Positions 1-5,429 are shown, counted from the stretch's first letter. The stretch: DNA of 6,799 nucleotides from an uncultured Pseudomonadota bacterium (GCA_937876385.1 CALFHQ010000111.1:1-6799); one strand, 5' to 3'. Notes: generated by a model not told the origin, from the sequence alone. A program made the numbers and translations.

Positions 1-61
1 AGTTTTCAGGGATAGAAATCGAGAAAAGGAAAAACGAAAGGGTCTGACCCCTTTGCCCCCA
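1..61 (+). repeat. Dispersed palindromic repeat, copy A
   Basis: These 61 bases match 2273-2333 with only two mismatches, both in the AT-rich part near base 14-15. The core holds the near-palindrome GGGTCTGACCC preceded by GGAAAAACGAAA and followed by CTTTGCCCCC. The copy starts at the first base of the window, so its true left end may lie outside. I recall GGGTCAGACCC-type repeats as dispersed elements often near REP-associated tyrosine transposases, but no such gene is present here, so that link is inference. The repeat is not coding. Confidence 0.85.
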
Positions 62-62
62 C

Positions 63-87
63 TCGGTCGATTCGGTCCATCGCCATT
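63..87 (+). repeat. 25-bp direct repeat with two 9-bp units (left copy)
   Basis: This 25-base stretch is identical to 1970-1994, on the other side of the first lipoprotein gene. It contains two 9-bp units, GGTCGATTC (65-73) and GGTCCATCG (74-82). The matching right-hand site has four such units. It directly follows copy A of the dispersed repeat. Confidence 0.8.
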
Positions 88-141
88 CGTGCCATCCAGA
101 ATCCAGGCGCATGTGGTAGAATTGCACATATTTTTGAAGGC

Positions 142-170
142 TTGCGCCACCTGGCATGTCCTCTTAGAAT
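142..170 (+). promoter_or_regulatory. Possible sigma70-type promoter for the first lipoprotein gene
   Basis: TTGCGC (142-147) and TAGAAT (165-170) are separated by 17 bases. The -10 matches consensus at 5 of 6 positions, but the -35 at only 3 of 6. It would give a leader of about 25 bases before the ATG at 201. The call rests on spacing and the -10 only. Confidence 0.3.
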
Positions 171-200
171 GGGAGGTCAGAAGCCATTCGAGGGACGATT

Positions 201-1910
201 ATGGAATCCGAGAGTCTTCGCAGTCTCATCTGTAGCCTGGGCGCATTTCTGCTGCTCGTGGGGCTCGGTTCGTGTGACAACGTTGAGCCCAAGGACACTG
301 GACCGTTTTCGGCGGTATTCACCCGGTGGTCGACGTGGATGAACGAAGCGGACGAGGTTACATGCAACCTGGACGAGCTGTTTCCCGTTGAACTACCTTG
401 CGACCCTGACTGCGCTCCCACCAGTTGTGGTCTGGATGGCTGTGGCGGCGTCTGTTCCGTCTGCCCAGCCGGGCAAATCTGCGTCTCCGGCCAGTGTCAG
501 GACGCCTGCACCGACGTGGTCTCCAGCTTGGATGAATGGCAATGCGACCTGGCCAGCGGGAAGGAGGAGGTCGTTACCGTCCTGGACAGTTGTGCCTATC
601 GTTGGACACTACTGCGGGGTGCACTCTCTGACGGAGGAGATGGCTTCTTCCTGGTCACGGAGCAGGACGAATGGGACCTCGACTGCGAGCTCGAATCAGA
701 AGCGGGCGTGGAGGGAACGCAGCTTCTGAGAAGCAACCTCTTTGTTCATCACTACGTACCTGGCTCCGTGCAGGAAGACAATGCGCGGTGCATCACGTCC
801 GGCGAGCGGTACGATGGTCCATTGAGGCTGGACATGGCGTTCACCACAAACGCCGAGAGTCGAAGCGCGCTGGCCTTCGTGCAGACCAGACAACAAGGCA
901 AGCGACTCGTGCTACTGACGTTCGACTCCATTGAAGCTCTGAACAGCCAGACCTTGGCCCCACCGGATTGCGACGTTCCGGACGAGTTCGCCTGGGCCGG
1001 CGAAGGTATCGAACAATTCGCTTTCCCCCGGATCGCTCCGCTGACCTGTTCCGGTCAGGACTATTTCCTGGTTCTGGGTAACCTCGAGAGCGAAGCGGAC
1101 GACAGGAACCGTTTTTGGGTTGGGATTGCAGCAACAGAAGGCTCCTGGATCCGAGAACCACAAATCGTTGAGCTTTCGGATTGCGGGGCCGAAGGCTGCG
1201 GCAGCGTGGGAAGCGTAGCCTCGTTTTCGGACTGCGTCGCCGCAATTGTCTTCGGAGACCGGGTCTACCTTGTGGACATTTCGGGTGAATCACCGGCCTC
1301 TGTCTTCAATACACGGGGAGGCGAGCACAACTACGACGAGACTGCCGGACACCCGTCGCTCCAGTCTGGACCCGTCTGGGAATCGGGGTCACTTGGACTT
1401 CTCGTCCACCGCGCGACGGCTCACAACGACTTTGATGTCCAGCCCTTCGAGTTGATCTGCGAGTCAAGCGCTCTGGCACGGCTTGAGAAGGGCTCTTGCG
1501 AACCGGTTCGAACATCTTTGCGCCAGATTTCCTGCGCGCCGAGCAACGGCTCCGAGCCCTCGCCGCAACTTGCGCTGGTCCGGTCAACCAGTGCAGAGAA
1601 CAGTTGGGTTGGCTCTTGCGTCGATCCCCGAGAGCCCGACGGAGACGCAGCTCCCTCCATGTCCTTCTGGGCCACCCAATGGTCCGGAAATATGGTCACA
1701 ATGCCAATCCGATTGTCCTCTGAGTCAGGACCAAGCGGCTGCGACCATCCGAAGACGGCCGTCCGACCCGACGGCTCCATTGGCTTGTTCTGGATTCACA
1801 ACTCGGATGAAGCCCAGGGGTGCGACACCAATCCGCAAGGACTCTGCTCCCAAACTCCGTCAACGACCACCATCCTGGTTCGAATCATCGAGCCTGTCCC
1901 CACCCCCTGA
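201..1910 (+). CDS. Large Cys-rich secreted lipoprotein of unknown function
   Basis: A 569-residue protein. It opens with a charged n-region, a hydrophobic stretch (about residues 10-22) and a lipobox ending LGSC, so Cys25 would be lipidated and the protein anchored in the envelope. A compact Cys module follows at about residues 67-103, with cysteines at 67, 71, 76, 81, 85, 88, 94, 99 and 103, including the run CGLDGCGGVCSVC. I recall this kind of linker from secreted and lipid-anchored proteins of Myxococcota and related lineages. The remaining ~460 residues contain further scattered Cys and repeated short strand-like segments such as RLVLLTFD, RVYLVDIS and GSIGLFWIHN, which would fit a beta-propeller-like fold; that fold is inference. 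The start is supported by GAGGGA (189-194) 6 bases before the ATG. The gene stands alone between repeat arrays. I cannot name a function or catalytic motif. Confidence 0.87.
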   Translation: MESESLRSLICSLGAFLLLVGLGSCDNVEPKDTGPFSAVFTRWSTWMNEADEVTCNLDELFPVELPCDPDCAPTSCGLDGCGGVCSVCPAGQICVSGQCQDACTDVVSSLDEWQCDLASGKEEVVTVLDSCAYRWTLLRGALSDGGDGFFLVTEQDEWDLDCELESEAGVEGTQLLRSNLFVHHYVPGSVQEDNARCITSGERYDGPLRLDMAFTTNAESRSALAFVQTRQQGKRLVLLTFDSIEALNSQTLAPPDCDVPDEFAWAGEGIEQFAFPRIAPLTCSGQDYFLVLGNLESEADDRNRFWVGIAATEGSWIREPQIVELSDCGAEGCGSVGSVASFSDCVAAIVFGDRVYLVDISGESPASVFNTRGGEHNYDETAGHPSLQSGPVWESGSLGLLVHRATAHNDFDVQPFELICESSALARLEKGSCEPVRTSLRQISCAPSNGSEPSPQLALVRSTSAENSWVGSCVDPREPDGDAAPSMSFWATQWSGNMVTMPIRLSSESGPSGCDHPKTAVRPDGSIGLFWIHNSDEAQGCDTNPQGLCSQTPSTTTILVRIIEPVPTP

Positions 1911-1929
1911 GACGCTGCCGGCCCCAACA

Positions 1930-1946
1930 CACCCGCTACGCGGGTG
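1930..1946 (+). repeat. Hairpin after the first lipoprotein gene
   Basis: CACCCGC (1930-1936) and GCGGGTG (1940-1946) form a perfect 7-bp stem with a 3-base loop, 20 bases after the stop codon. No T-tract follows, so it is not a standard intrinsic terminator. It could stabilise the mRNA 3' end or be a REP-like unit. Confidence 0.55.
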
Positions 1947-1953
1947 CCATCCT

Positions 1954-1989
1954 GGTCCATTGGGTCGATTCGGTCGATTCGGTCCATCG
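1954..1989 (+). repeat. Four tandem 9-bp units (minisatellite)
   Basis: Four consecutive units are readable: GGTCCATTG (1954), GGTCGATTC (1963), GGTCGATTC (1972) and GGTCCATCG (1981). The last part, 1970-1994, is identical over 25 bases to 63-87. Translated on the minus strand the repeat gives MDRIDRIDPMD, a low-complexity artefact rather than a gene. Confidence 0.8.
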
Positions 1990-2091
1990 CCATTGTGGCC
2001 TTCAAAAAGCAAATCCAGCAGCGTAAATTCACTATTCCGCTTAGGCCCTTGACTGGCTGCTCACATTAACCAGATAGTGAGTGAAAAGCAT

Positions 2092-2119
2092 AGGGGTCAG
2101 GCCCTTTCGTTTTTCCTTT
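2092..2119 (-). repeat. Dispersed palindromic repeat, copy D (inverted)
   Basis: Read on the minus strand, these 28 bases match 2297-2324 at 27 of 28 positions (GGGCCTGACC here, GGGTCTGACC there). It is the only inverted copy in the window and could pair with copy B or C. Confidence 0.85.
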
Positions 2120-2211
2120 AGTTGAGGGCTTTCGTCTTCGGCACAGGATGGCCGCATCTCCTTGACTGGCAGGGTTAACAAGCCATTGCTGGTGTTCCTG
2201 TCCCAGAATCG

Positions 2212-2236
2212 AGTCAGCCCCCAAAGAGGGCTGACT
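2212..2236 (+). repeat. Perfect 9-bp stem hairpin within the putative element
   Basis: AGTCAGCCC (2212-2220) and GGGCTGACT (2228-2236) pair perfectly around a 7-base loop. No T-tract follows, so it is more likely an element structure than a terminator. Confidence 0.6.
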
Positions 2237-2272
2237 TCGGGAGAAATGGCGGCAGAAGCGACTGCATGGCGG

Positions 2273-2333
2273 AGTTTTCAGGGATTAAAATCGAGAAAAG
2301 GAAAAACGAAAGGGTCTGACCCCTTTGCCCCCA
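2273..2333 (+). repeat. Dispersed palindromic repeat, copy B
   Basis: This is the direct counterpart of 1-61, with 59 of 61 bases identical. Together the two copies bracket the first lipoprotein gene and its flanks. The 36-base core (2295-2330) occurs again at 2362-2397. Confidence 0.88.
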
Positions 2334-2361
2334 AATGGCGCAGAATCGAGGCTCAAATCAG

Positions 2362-2414
2362 GAAAAGGAAAAACGAAAGGGTCTGACCCCTTTGCCCTGA
2401 CCCCTTTGCCCCCA
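2362..2414 (+). repeat. Dispersed palindromic repeat, copy C, with tandem duplication
   Basis: Bases 2362-2397 repeat the core of copies A and B exactly. The last 14 bases, TGACCCCTTTGCCC (2384-2397), are then duplicated in tandem at 2398-2411. This looks like slippage at the repeat end. The copy lies about 60 bases before the next gene's start, so that gene's promoter must overlap the repeat or fit into the short gap. Confidence 0.85.
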
Positions 2415-2432
2415 CAAACAGAACCTTGTGGG
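2411..2432 (+). promoter_or_regulatory. Dyad upstream of the small lipoprotein gene
   Basis: CCCACAA (2411-2417) and TTGTGGG (2426-2432) pair over 7 bases around an 8-base loop, 40 bases before the ATG at 2473. It could be an operator or a leader hairpin; the role is unknown and chance is possible. Confidence 0.3.
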
Positions 2433-2472
2433 CCTGTTGGCGTAAGATGCGGGCCCTCGGAGGTGAATTGCC

Positions 2473-3024
2473 ATGCGTTTGCTATTACTACTGGTCCTGT
2501 TTTCGTCGCTATCCGGGTGCGTTGCAGGGGGTTGGGCGGTTTCTGCCGGGCCCACCCTCGACACGGAAGGGGAGGTTGGCATCATGCTCCAGGCCCGAAT
2601 GGGGTTGGGTATTGCGACGTCAACGCACGCCGGAGTCATCTTGAGCCCCCGAGCCGGTGTGGGCGCGGGATTCACACCCGGTCGTTTTCAGGTCAAGGCG
2701 GGGGCGGAAATCGACTGGGTCCATTACTGGCAAAACCAGGGACTTCGGGTGGGATTGTCCGACGGCTACATCGGGTCTTCCGACCCCAACGGGTGGCGAA
2801 ACGACCTCTTTGCGTCGGTTCCAACGGCCCTGCTCTTTGTCCTCGACAACAAGTATTTCCGAGGACACGAAAAGGGCCTCTCGGCATCAAGCAACACCTT
2901 CCACTCTTTCGGCATCCTCTTTGAACCCAGCATTCTACTCCCCGCCAGCGGCGAGGACCGACCCAACCGATGGAGCTTCTTCCTGGGACCGGTCTACGAA
3001 GTGGACAGTTTCAGTCGTTGGTGA
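2473..3024 (+). CDS. Small lipoprotein with beta-barrel-like sequence
   Basis: A 183-residue protein starting MRLLLLLVLFSSLSGC, a classic short lipoprotein signal with lipidation at Cys16. The mature part is Gly-rich with alternating hydrophobic and polar segments (for example residues 35-57, 60-82 and 117-126) and ends in aromatic residues (FSRW), as many outer-membrane barrels do. A lipid-anchored small barrel or surface protein is my best reading, but I recognise no named family. GGAGGTG (2459-2465) lies 7 bases before the ATG, so the start is well supported. The gene is monocistronic; copy C of the dispersed repeat lies immediately upstream. Fold assignment is inferred from sequence pattern only. 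Confidence 0.83.
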   Translation: MRLLLLLVLFSSLSGCVAGGWAVSAGPTLDTEGEVGIMLQARMGLGIATSTHAGVILSPRAGVGAGFTPGRFQVKAGAEIDWVHYWQNQGLRVGLSDGYIGSSDPNGWRNDLFASVPTALLFVLDNKYFRGHEKGLSASSNTFHSFGILFEPSILLPASGEDRPNRWSFFLGPVYEVDSFSRW

Positions 3025-3064
3025 GATACGGACAAGACGGATGTTCGCACCGCCTGGCATAGCG

Positions 3065-3101
3065 AAACAGGATCCTGTTGATTCGCAATCAAACAGGGTC
3101 A
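3065..3101. promoter_or_regulatory. Palindrome and direct repeat of AAACAGGRTC half-sites
   Basis: AACAGGATCCTGTT (3066-3079) is a perfect 14-base palindrome. Its left half, AAACAGGATC (3065-3074), recurs as AAACAGGGTC (3091-3100), 26 bases downstream. A matching inverted site, GACCCTGTTT, lies at 3228-3237. The arrangement suggests protein binding sites or a structured intergenic element between the small lipoprotein gene and the nucleotidyltransferase module. No T-tract follows the palindrome, so terminator function is not supported. Confidence 0.4.
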
Positions 3102-3237
3102 GCTTGGTCAGCGAGCGTCCCGGAAGCAAGGAAGTCAGTGCAGATGGCGGCGGAGGCGTACATCTGGTACTTCGAGCAAGCCATCAACCGACTGACGCAG
3201 CCTACGGGGATGATCGCTGGTCAAGATGACCCTGTTT
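3091..3237. repeat. 11-bp perfect inverted repeat around a short ORF
   Basis: AAACAGGGTCA (3091-3101) and TGACCCTGTTT (3227-3237) are perfect inverted copies separated by 125 bases. The enclosed stretch contains most of the 31-codon ORF, whose stop codon overlaps the end of the right arm. It may be a remnant of a small element or two binding sites. Confidence 0.4.
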
Positions 3238-3239
3238 AG
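3144..3239 (+). CDS. Possible 31-residue ORF or gene remnant
   Basis: ATG at 3144 opens a frame of 31 codons ending TAG at 3239. It begins MAAEAYIWYFEQAINRLTQP, an amphipathic, protein-like sequence. AAGGAAG (3128-3134) lies 9 bases before the ATG as a plausible ribosome binding site, and most of the first 23 codons end in G or C. The same frame stays open upstream to about 3063, so it could be the tail of a decayed larger gene rather than a true small protein. It converges with the nucleotidyltransferase gene, whose stop lies 3 bases away. I do not recognise the family and propose no function. Confidence 0.33.
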   Translation: MAAEAYIWYFEQAINRLTQPTGMIAGQDDPV

Positions 3240-3242
3240 CGC

Positions 3243-3692
3243 TCAGGAGTTCAACTTCTCCAAAGCTTCCACATCGGCTAGATCCTGCAATCGTCCCGTT
3301 GCTCTCTTGTTTTGAACCAAGTCGGCTATCGACAGAACATGAATCTTCAGGCCGTCCACCGCTGTTTCCATAGAATTGGCCAGTGCCTCGCTGAAATCCA
3401 AGCCCGAGGCGAAGGTCAGGATGTCTATGCGGCGCGGCACCACGCCAATTTGTAGCACCTGTTCCTTCATGACGAATTCGTCTAGAGCAACGCCATCCAT
3501 GGGTGCTCCGAATCGGGCAAGGGCCAACATCAACTTGCGGGCATTATCGAGGGTTGGGCGCACCCAGATATCAATGTCCATGGTTGCTCGCAAATGCCCG
3601 TGAGCGGCCATCGCATAGGCCCCAACCAGGAGAAATTCAACGTCCTCTTGGCACAAGGCGGACAACATGTCTTTGTAGTCTTTGTTCAGCAT
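3243..3692 (-). CDS. Minimal nucleotidyltransferase (DUF6036-like)
   Basis: A 149-residue protein with the hallmarks of a small Pol-beta-type nucleotidyltransferase. FLLVGAYAMAAHG (residues 20-32) supplies the glycine-containing helix start. TMDIDIW (37-43) gives the two metal-binding aspartates, Asp39 and Asp41, and RIDIL (88-92) gives the likely third, Asp90. The C-terminal part, LSIADLVQNKRATGRLQDLAD (split as 120-130 and 131-140), is typical of the DUF6036/AbiEii-related group. By family analogy it would transfer a nucleotide to a protein or RNA target; the substrate is unknown. Its ATG lies inside the preceding partner gene, overlapping it by 56 bases, so translation is probably coupled. 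All expected acidic residues are present and the length is normal, so it appears intact. A toxin role is possible but not shown. Confidence 0.93.
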   Translation of the reverse strand: MLNKDYKDMLSALCQEDVEFLLVGAYAMAAHGHLRATMDIDIWVRPTLDNARKLMLALARFGAPMDGVALDEFVMKEQVLQIGVVPRRIDILTFASGLDFSEALANSMETAVDGLKIHVLSIADLVQNKRATGRLQDLADVEALEKLNS

Positions 3693-3825
3693 TGTACTTG
3701 GCGCTCAAGGACGCCAACTCCTTCGTCAATTCCCACACGGCGGCCATTCGTTCTTCCACTGTGATCGGCATCGAACCAACCCCCAGTTCTGGGTCCCTGC
3801 GGCGAGTTGTGGAGAGAATCTTCAT
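3637..3825 (-). CDS. Small conserved partner of the nucleotidyltransferase
   Basis: A 62-residue basic protein in the position where this nucleotidyltransferase family often has a short upstream companion. Its segment ITVEERMAAVWELT (21-34) and C-terminal EQRLQRHVVRLVPRGR (47-62) match what I recall of such partners. The last 18 codons plus the stop codon overlap the start of the nucleotidyltransferase in another frame, and both frames read as conserved family sequence. I chose the ATG at 3825. A GTG at 3864 is in frame but would place the candidate promoter inside the gene. An internal ATG at 3771 has a GGGGG run 8 bases upstream and is a real alternative. By analogy with MNT/HEPN-type modules it may regulate or bind the enzyme, but it is not a recognisable HEPN protein. 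Function is unproven. Confidence 0.78.
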   Translation of the reverse strand: MKILSTTRRRDPELGVGSMPITVEERMAAVWELTKELASLSAKYNAEQRLQRHVVRLVPRGR

Positions 3826-3831
3826 GTCTGG

Positions 3832-3860
3832 ATTGTACCGCCTGCAACACCGCGCAGCAA
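3832..3860 (-). promoter_or_regulatory. Possible leaderless promoter of the partner-nucleotidyltransferase pair
   Basis: On the minus strand TTGCTG (3860-3855) and TACAAT (3837-3832) are separated by 17 bases. The -10 matches consensus at 5 of 6 positions. The ATG at 3825 begins 7 bases after the -10, where transcription would start, so the mRNA could be leaderless. This fits the lack of a Shine-Dalgarno before that ATG. Confidence 0.4.
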
Positions 3861-3988
3861 CCACAAACCATCTCCAACATCACCAGGTTGGAAGCGAAGT
3901 TCCAGTGGCCCGACAGAGATAAAGACCATTATGAGATCTGGGGATGCGCCAGGGGCAGCCCCCTCAACTTGGACCCATGAGGGCTCCA

Positions 3989-4603
3989 TCAAAACTCGAT
4001 GACCACTGCGGGCTCGGATAACGAGTTGATGTGTGCGATTTTCATCTGGTCCAGGGATATGGCGTAGACCCAGGAGTCCATGAAGATGCTTCTCTTGACC
4101 TGCGAATTGGACTGGGTCCACCAGTTGAAGCAGCTTGCAGAATAGTCTGACATGAGGCTGTATTCGATCCCCCCCAACTCGGAGAATCCATCCTCGATTG
4201 TCACGCTGAATACCTTCAACCCATTGAAGCTCATCACGTTTGCATATTGGCCGAAGCTACCCCCCTCACACTCCACTACGGGGATCGCCAGAAGCCCCTG
4301 AGGGGCAAAGTAGTTGAAAGCCAGGTGGTTGGTTGTGGCTTCGCTGCCGGTCCCACGAGTCGCAATAACTTTCTTGTCCACCAGGATTGGGCCGTAGGGA
4401 TTGCTGATGTCGAACAATTGGAGCCGCATCCCGGTGAACCAGGAGAAGGCACCCATATCGTCGGCATCATAGCCGATGGTCAATAGATGGTTGTCGTCCA
4501 TGGGGTGAATATAGGTGGAGAACCCAGGCAAAACCAGCTCTGCCGAGAGCGATGGGGCAGACGGATCCGATAAATCCAGAACATACAGTGGATCGGTTTT
4601 CTC
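3989..4603 (-). pseudogene. C-terminal half of beta-propeller lipoprotein, out of frame
   Basis: This frame carries the conserved end of the secreted beta-propeller family (PF09826/COG4880 as I recall it). In order it has KTDPLYVLDLSDP, then GFSTYIHPMDDNHLLTIGYD, GAFSWFTG, TRGTGSEATTNHLAFNYF, and near the end NWWTQSNSQVKRSIFMD. It ends at a normal stop. It has no start or signal of its own: the frame is open back to an ATG at 4735, but upstream of about 4603 it is only the shadow of the N-terminal frame. It lies one base out of register with the N-terminal half (4467-5429). The dense conservation implies that the break is recent, or is a sequencing error, or is bypassed by recoding. Confidence 0.85.
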
Positions 4604-5429
4604 GGTCGCCAACCACATACAAGCGCACCGCCGCTCCATCGAACTCAAGCGAGGAAACAACATGCGCCTGTTGGGCTGGCCAGGAATCAACAATCCAGAA
4701 GGCACCCTGTTCGGCGACATAGACGAATTCTCCATCGGTCTTCACAAAGTCAGCCTCGTCCACATCCTTTACTTGGGTGTTTGTGTCCGAGTAGTCACGC
4801 GGTTTGGATGTGGGAGGAACCGGGAAGCCGCCCTCAGTCTCCAGGAGGTTGAGAAGCATTGACGGTGCGACTGGGAGGTCAGGGAACTCGCAAGGCCCCA
4901 ACGAAAACAAGCAGTCCGGGGTATCTCCAAAGCATGTCTTCGCCATGTCGTAACCCAGTGCGCGGGACTTCGCCTGGTCGAGAGCATATTCGACGGTCTT
5001 CAGGATACGATACCGAATGAAGCTCTCCGATTCCTCACAACTGGCAAGGAGCAACTGAGACGGGTATTCCAGCCCAGAGCCCATTGAATCGAGCCACTCT
5101 TGGGAAGGCCACTCCGCCGGCTCATCCAGGGGCTGGTAGGGCAGCGCATCCTCCTGTGGGATGTCATCTAGACCCTCGTCTGAAGTGGAATCCGAAGCGT
5201 CGGGGGTGAAGGGTGCTACCTCATCCCTGGGCAGGTCCGCTGCCTGCCCTTCGTCCGTCCCGATGGCGTCACCATCGCTGCTGTCTGGGAGGGTCTCGAT
5301 GTGGTCGGACACCGTGTCGTTGGCGCCGGTGACGTCGCTCCCGATACCGTCTGCTGACTCTCCCGAGTCGGTGCTGCAGGCTCCCGAAACAATGAGTGCA
5401 AATAGTATTGCGATAGACCCTGATCTCAT
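4467..5429 (-). CDS. N-terminal half of beta-propeller lipoprotein, frameshifted
   Basis: A signal peptide, MRSGSIAILFALIVSGAC, carries a lipobox with Cys18. An Asp/Glu/Ser-rich linker (about 20-105) then reaches beyond the membrane. The folded part starts with LASCEESESFIRYRIL and has the family signature SDTNTQVKDVDEADFVKTDG (214-233), followed by WIVDSWP. Family sequence stops near VGDR (273-276). The remaining residues are out-of-frame read-through to a stop at 4467 and look unconserved. The conserved C-terminal half continues in another frame at about 4603. I chose the ATG at 5429, preceded by GGGGGG at 4 to 5 bases; a TTG at 5441 is an in-frame alternative. As written the product would be a truncated envelope lipoprotein lacking most of the propeller. 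The family's biochemical role is not established to my knowledge. Confidence 0.85.
   Translation of the reverse strand: MRSGSIAILFALIVSGACSTDSGESADGIGSDVTGANDTVSDHIETLPDSSDGDAIGTDEGQAADLPRDEVAPFTPDASDSTSDEGLDDIPQEDALPYQPLDEPAEWPSQEWLDSMGSGLEYPSQLLLASCEESESFIRYRILKTVEYALDQAKSRALGYDMAKTCFGDTPDCLFSLGPCEFPDLPVAPSMLLNLLETEGGFPVPPTSKPRDYSDTNTQVKDVDEADFVKTDGEFVYVAEQGAFWIVDSWPAQQAHVVSSLEFDGAAVRLYVVGDRENRSTVCSGFIGSVCPIALGRAGFAWVLHLYSPHGRQPSIDHRL
4595..4625 (-). other. Frameshift and probable deletion junction in the propeller gene
   Basis: The N-terminal frame is family-like down to RLYVVGDR (about 4604) and the C-terminal frame from about EKTDP (4603-4589) onward, so the register changes within this short stretch. 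Dropping one A from the AAAA run at 4597-4600 would join them as GDRETDPLYV. In relatives I recall well over 100 residues of propeller between these motifs, so a deletion as well as a frameshift is likely; that is from memory and needs alignment. Confidence 0.6.

Larger units (their letters stand above)
2092..2324. mobile_element. Possible MITE/REP-type non-autonomous element
   Basis: Copy D (2092-2119) and part of copy B (2297-2324) form 28-bp terminal inverted repeats with one mismatch, enclosing 177 bases. Inside is a hairpin with a perfect 9-bp stem (2212-2236). There is no transposase reading frame and I see no clear target-site duplication. Size and structure fit a miniature or REP-derived (bacterial interspersed mosaic) element whose transposase would be elsewhere. 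The boundaries are uncertain because copy B extends beyond the inverted part on both sides. Confidence 0.4.
1911..2472. other. Repeat-dense non-coding region
   Basis: This 562-base stretch has no convincing gene. It contains a CACCCGC/GCGGGTG hairpin, four 9-bp GGTCSATT-type units, an inverted copy of the dispersed repeat (2092-2119), a second hairpin (2212-2236), two direct copies of the dispersed repeat (2273-2333 and 2362-2414), and a CCCACAA/TTGTGGG dyad just before the next gene. Open frames crossing it, such as 2162-2386, are mostly repeat sequence and have no Shine-Dalgarno or protein-like composition. Confidence 0.75.

Noticed and set aside
841..1780. Minus-strand frames opposite the first lipoprotein gene
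   Set aside because: Arg/Pro/Ser-rich compositions typical of antisense shadows in GC-rich coding DNA; the plus-strand gene has a signal peptide and ribosome binding site.
1..2333. Composite transposon or integron cassette around the first lipoprotein gene
   Set aside because: The flanking repeats are direct, but no transposase, integrase, attC-like site or target duplication is visible in the window.
2273..2414. CRISPR array
   Set aside because: The repeats are too few, irregularly spaced and partly inverted, and no spacers of uniform length or cas genes are present.
2162..2924. Plus-strand frames crossing the repeats and running into the small lipoprotein gene (2162-2386 and 2325-2924)
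   Set aside because: They consist largely of dispersed repeat sequence, lack ribosome binding sites, and the second is a shadow of the better supported lipoprotein frame at 2473.
3243..3825. A canonical AbiE abortive infection system
   Set aside because: The enzyme is a short DUF6036-like protein and the upstream gene is not an AbiEi winged-helix antitoxin, so only a broader nucleotidyltransferase-module label is justified.
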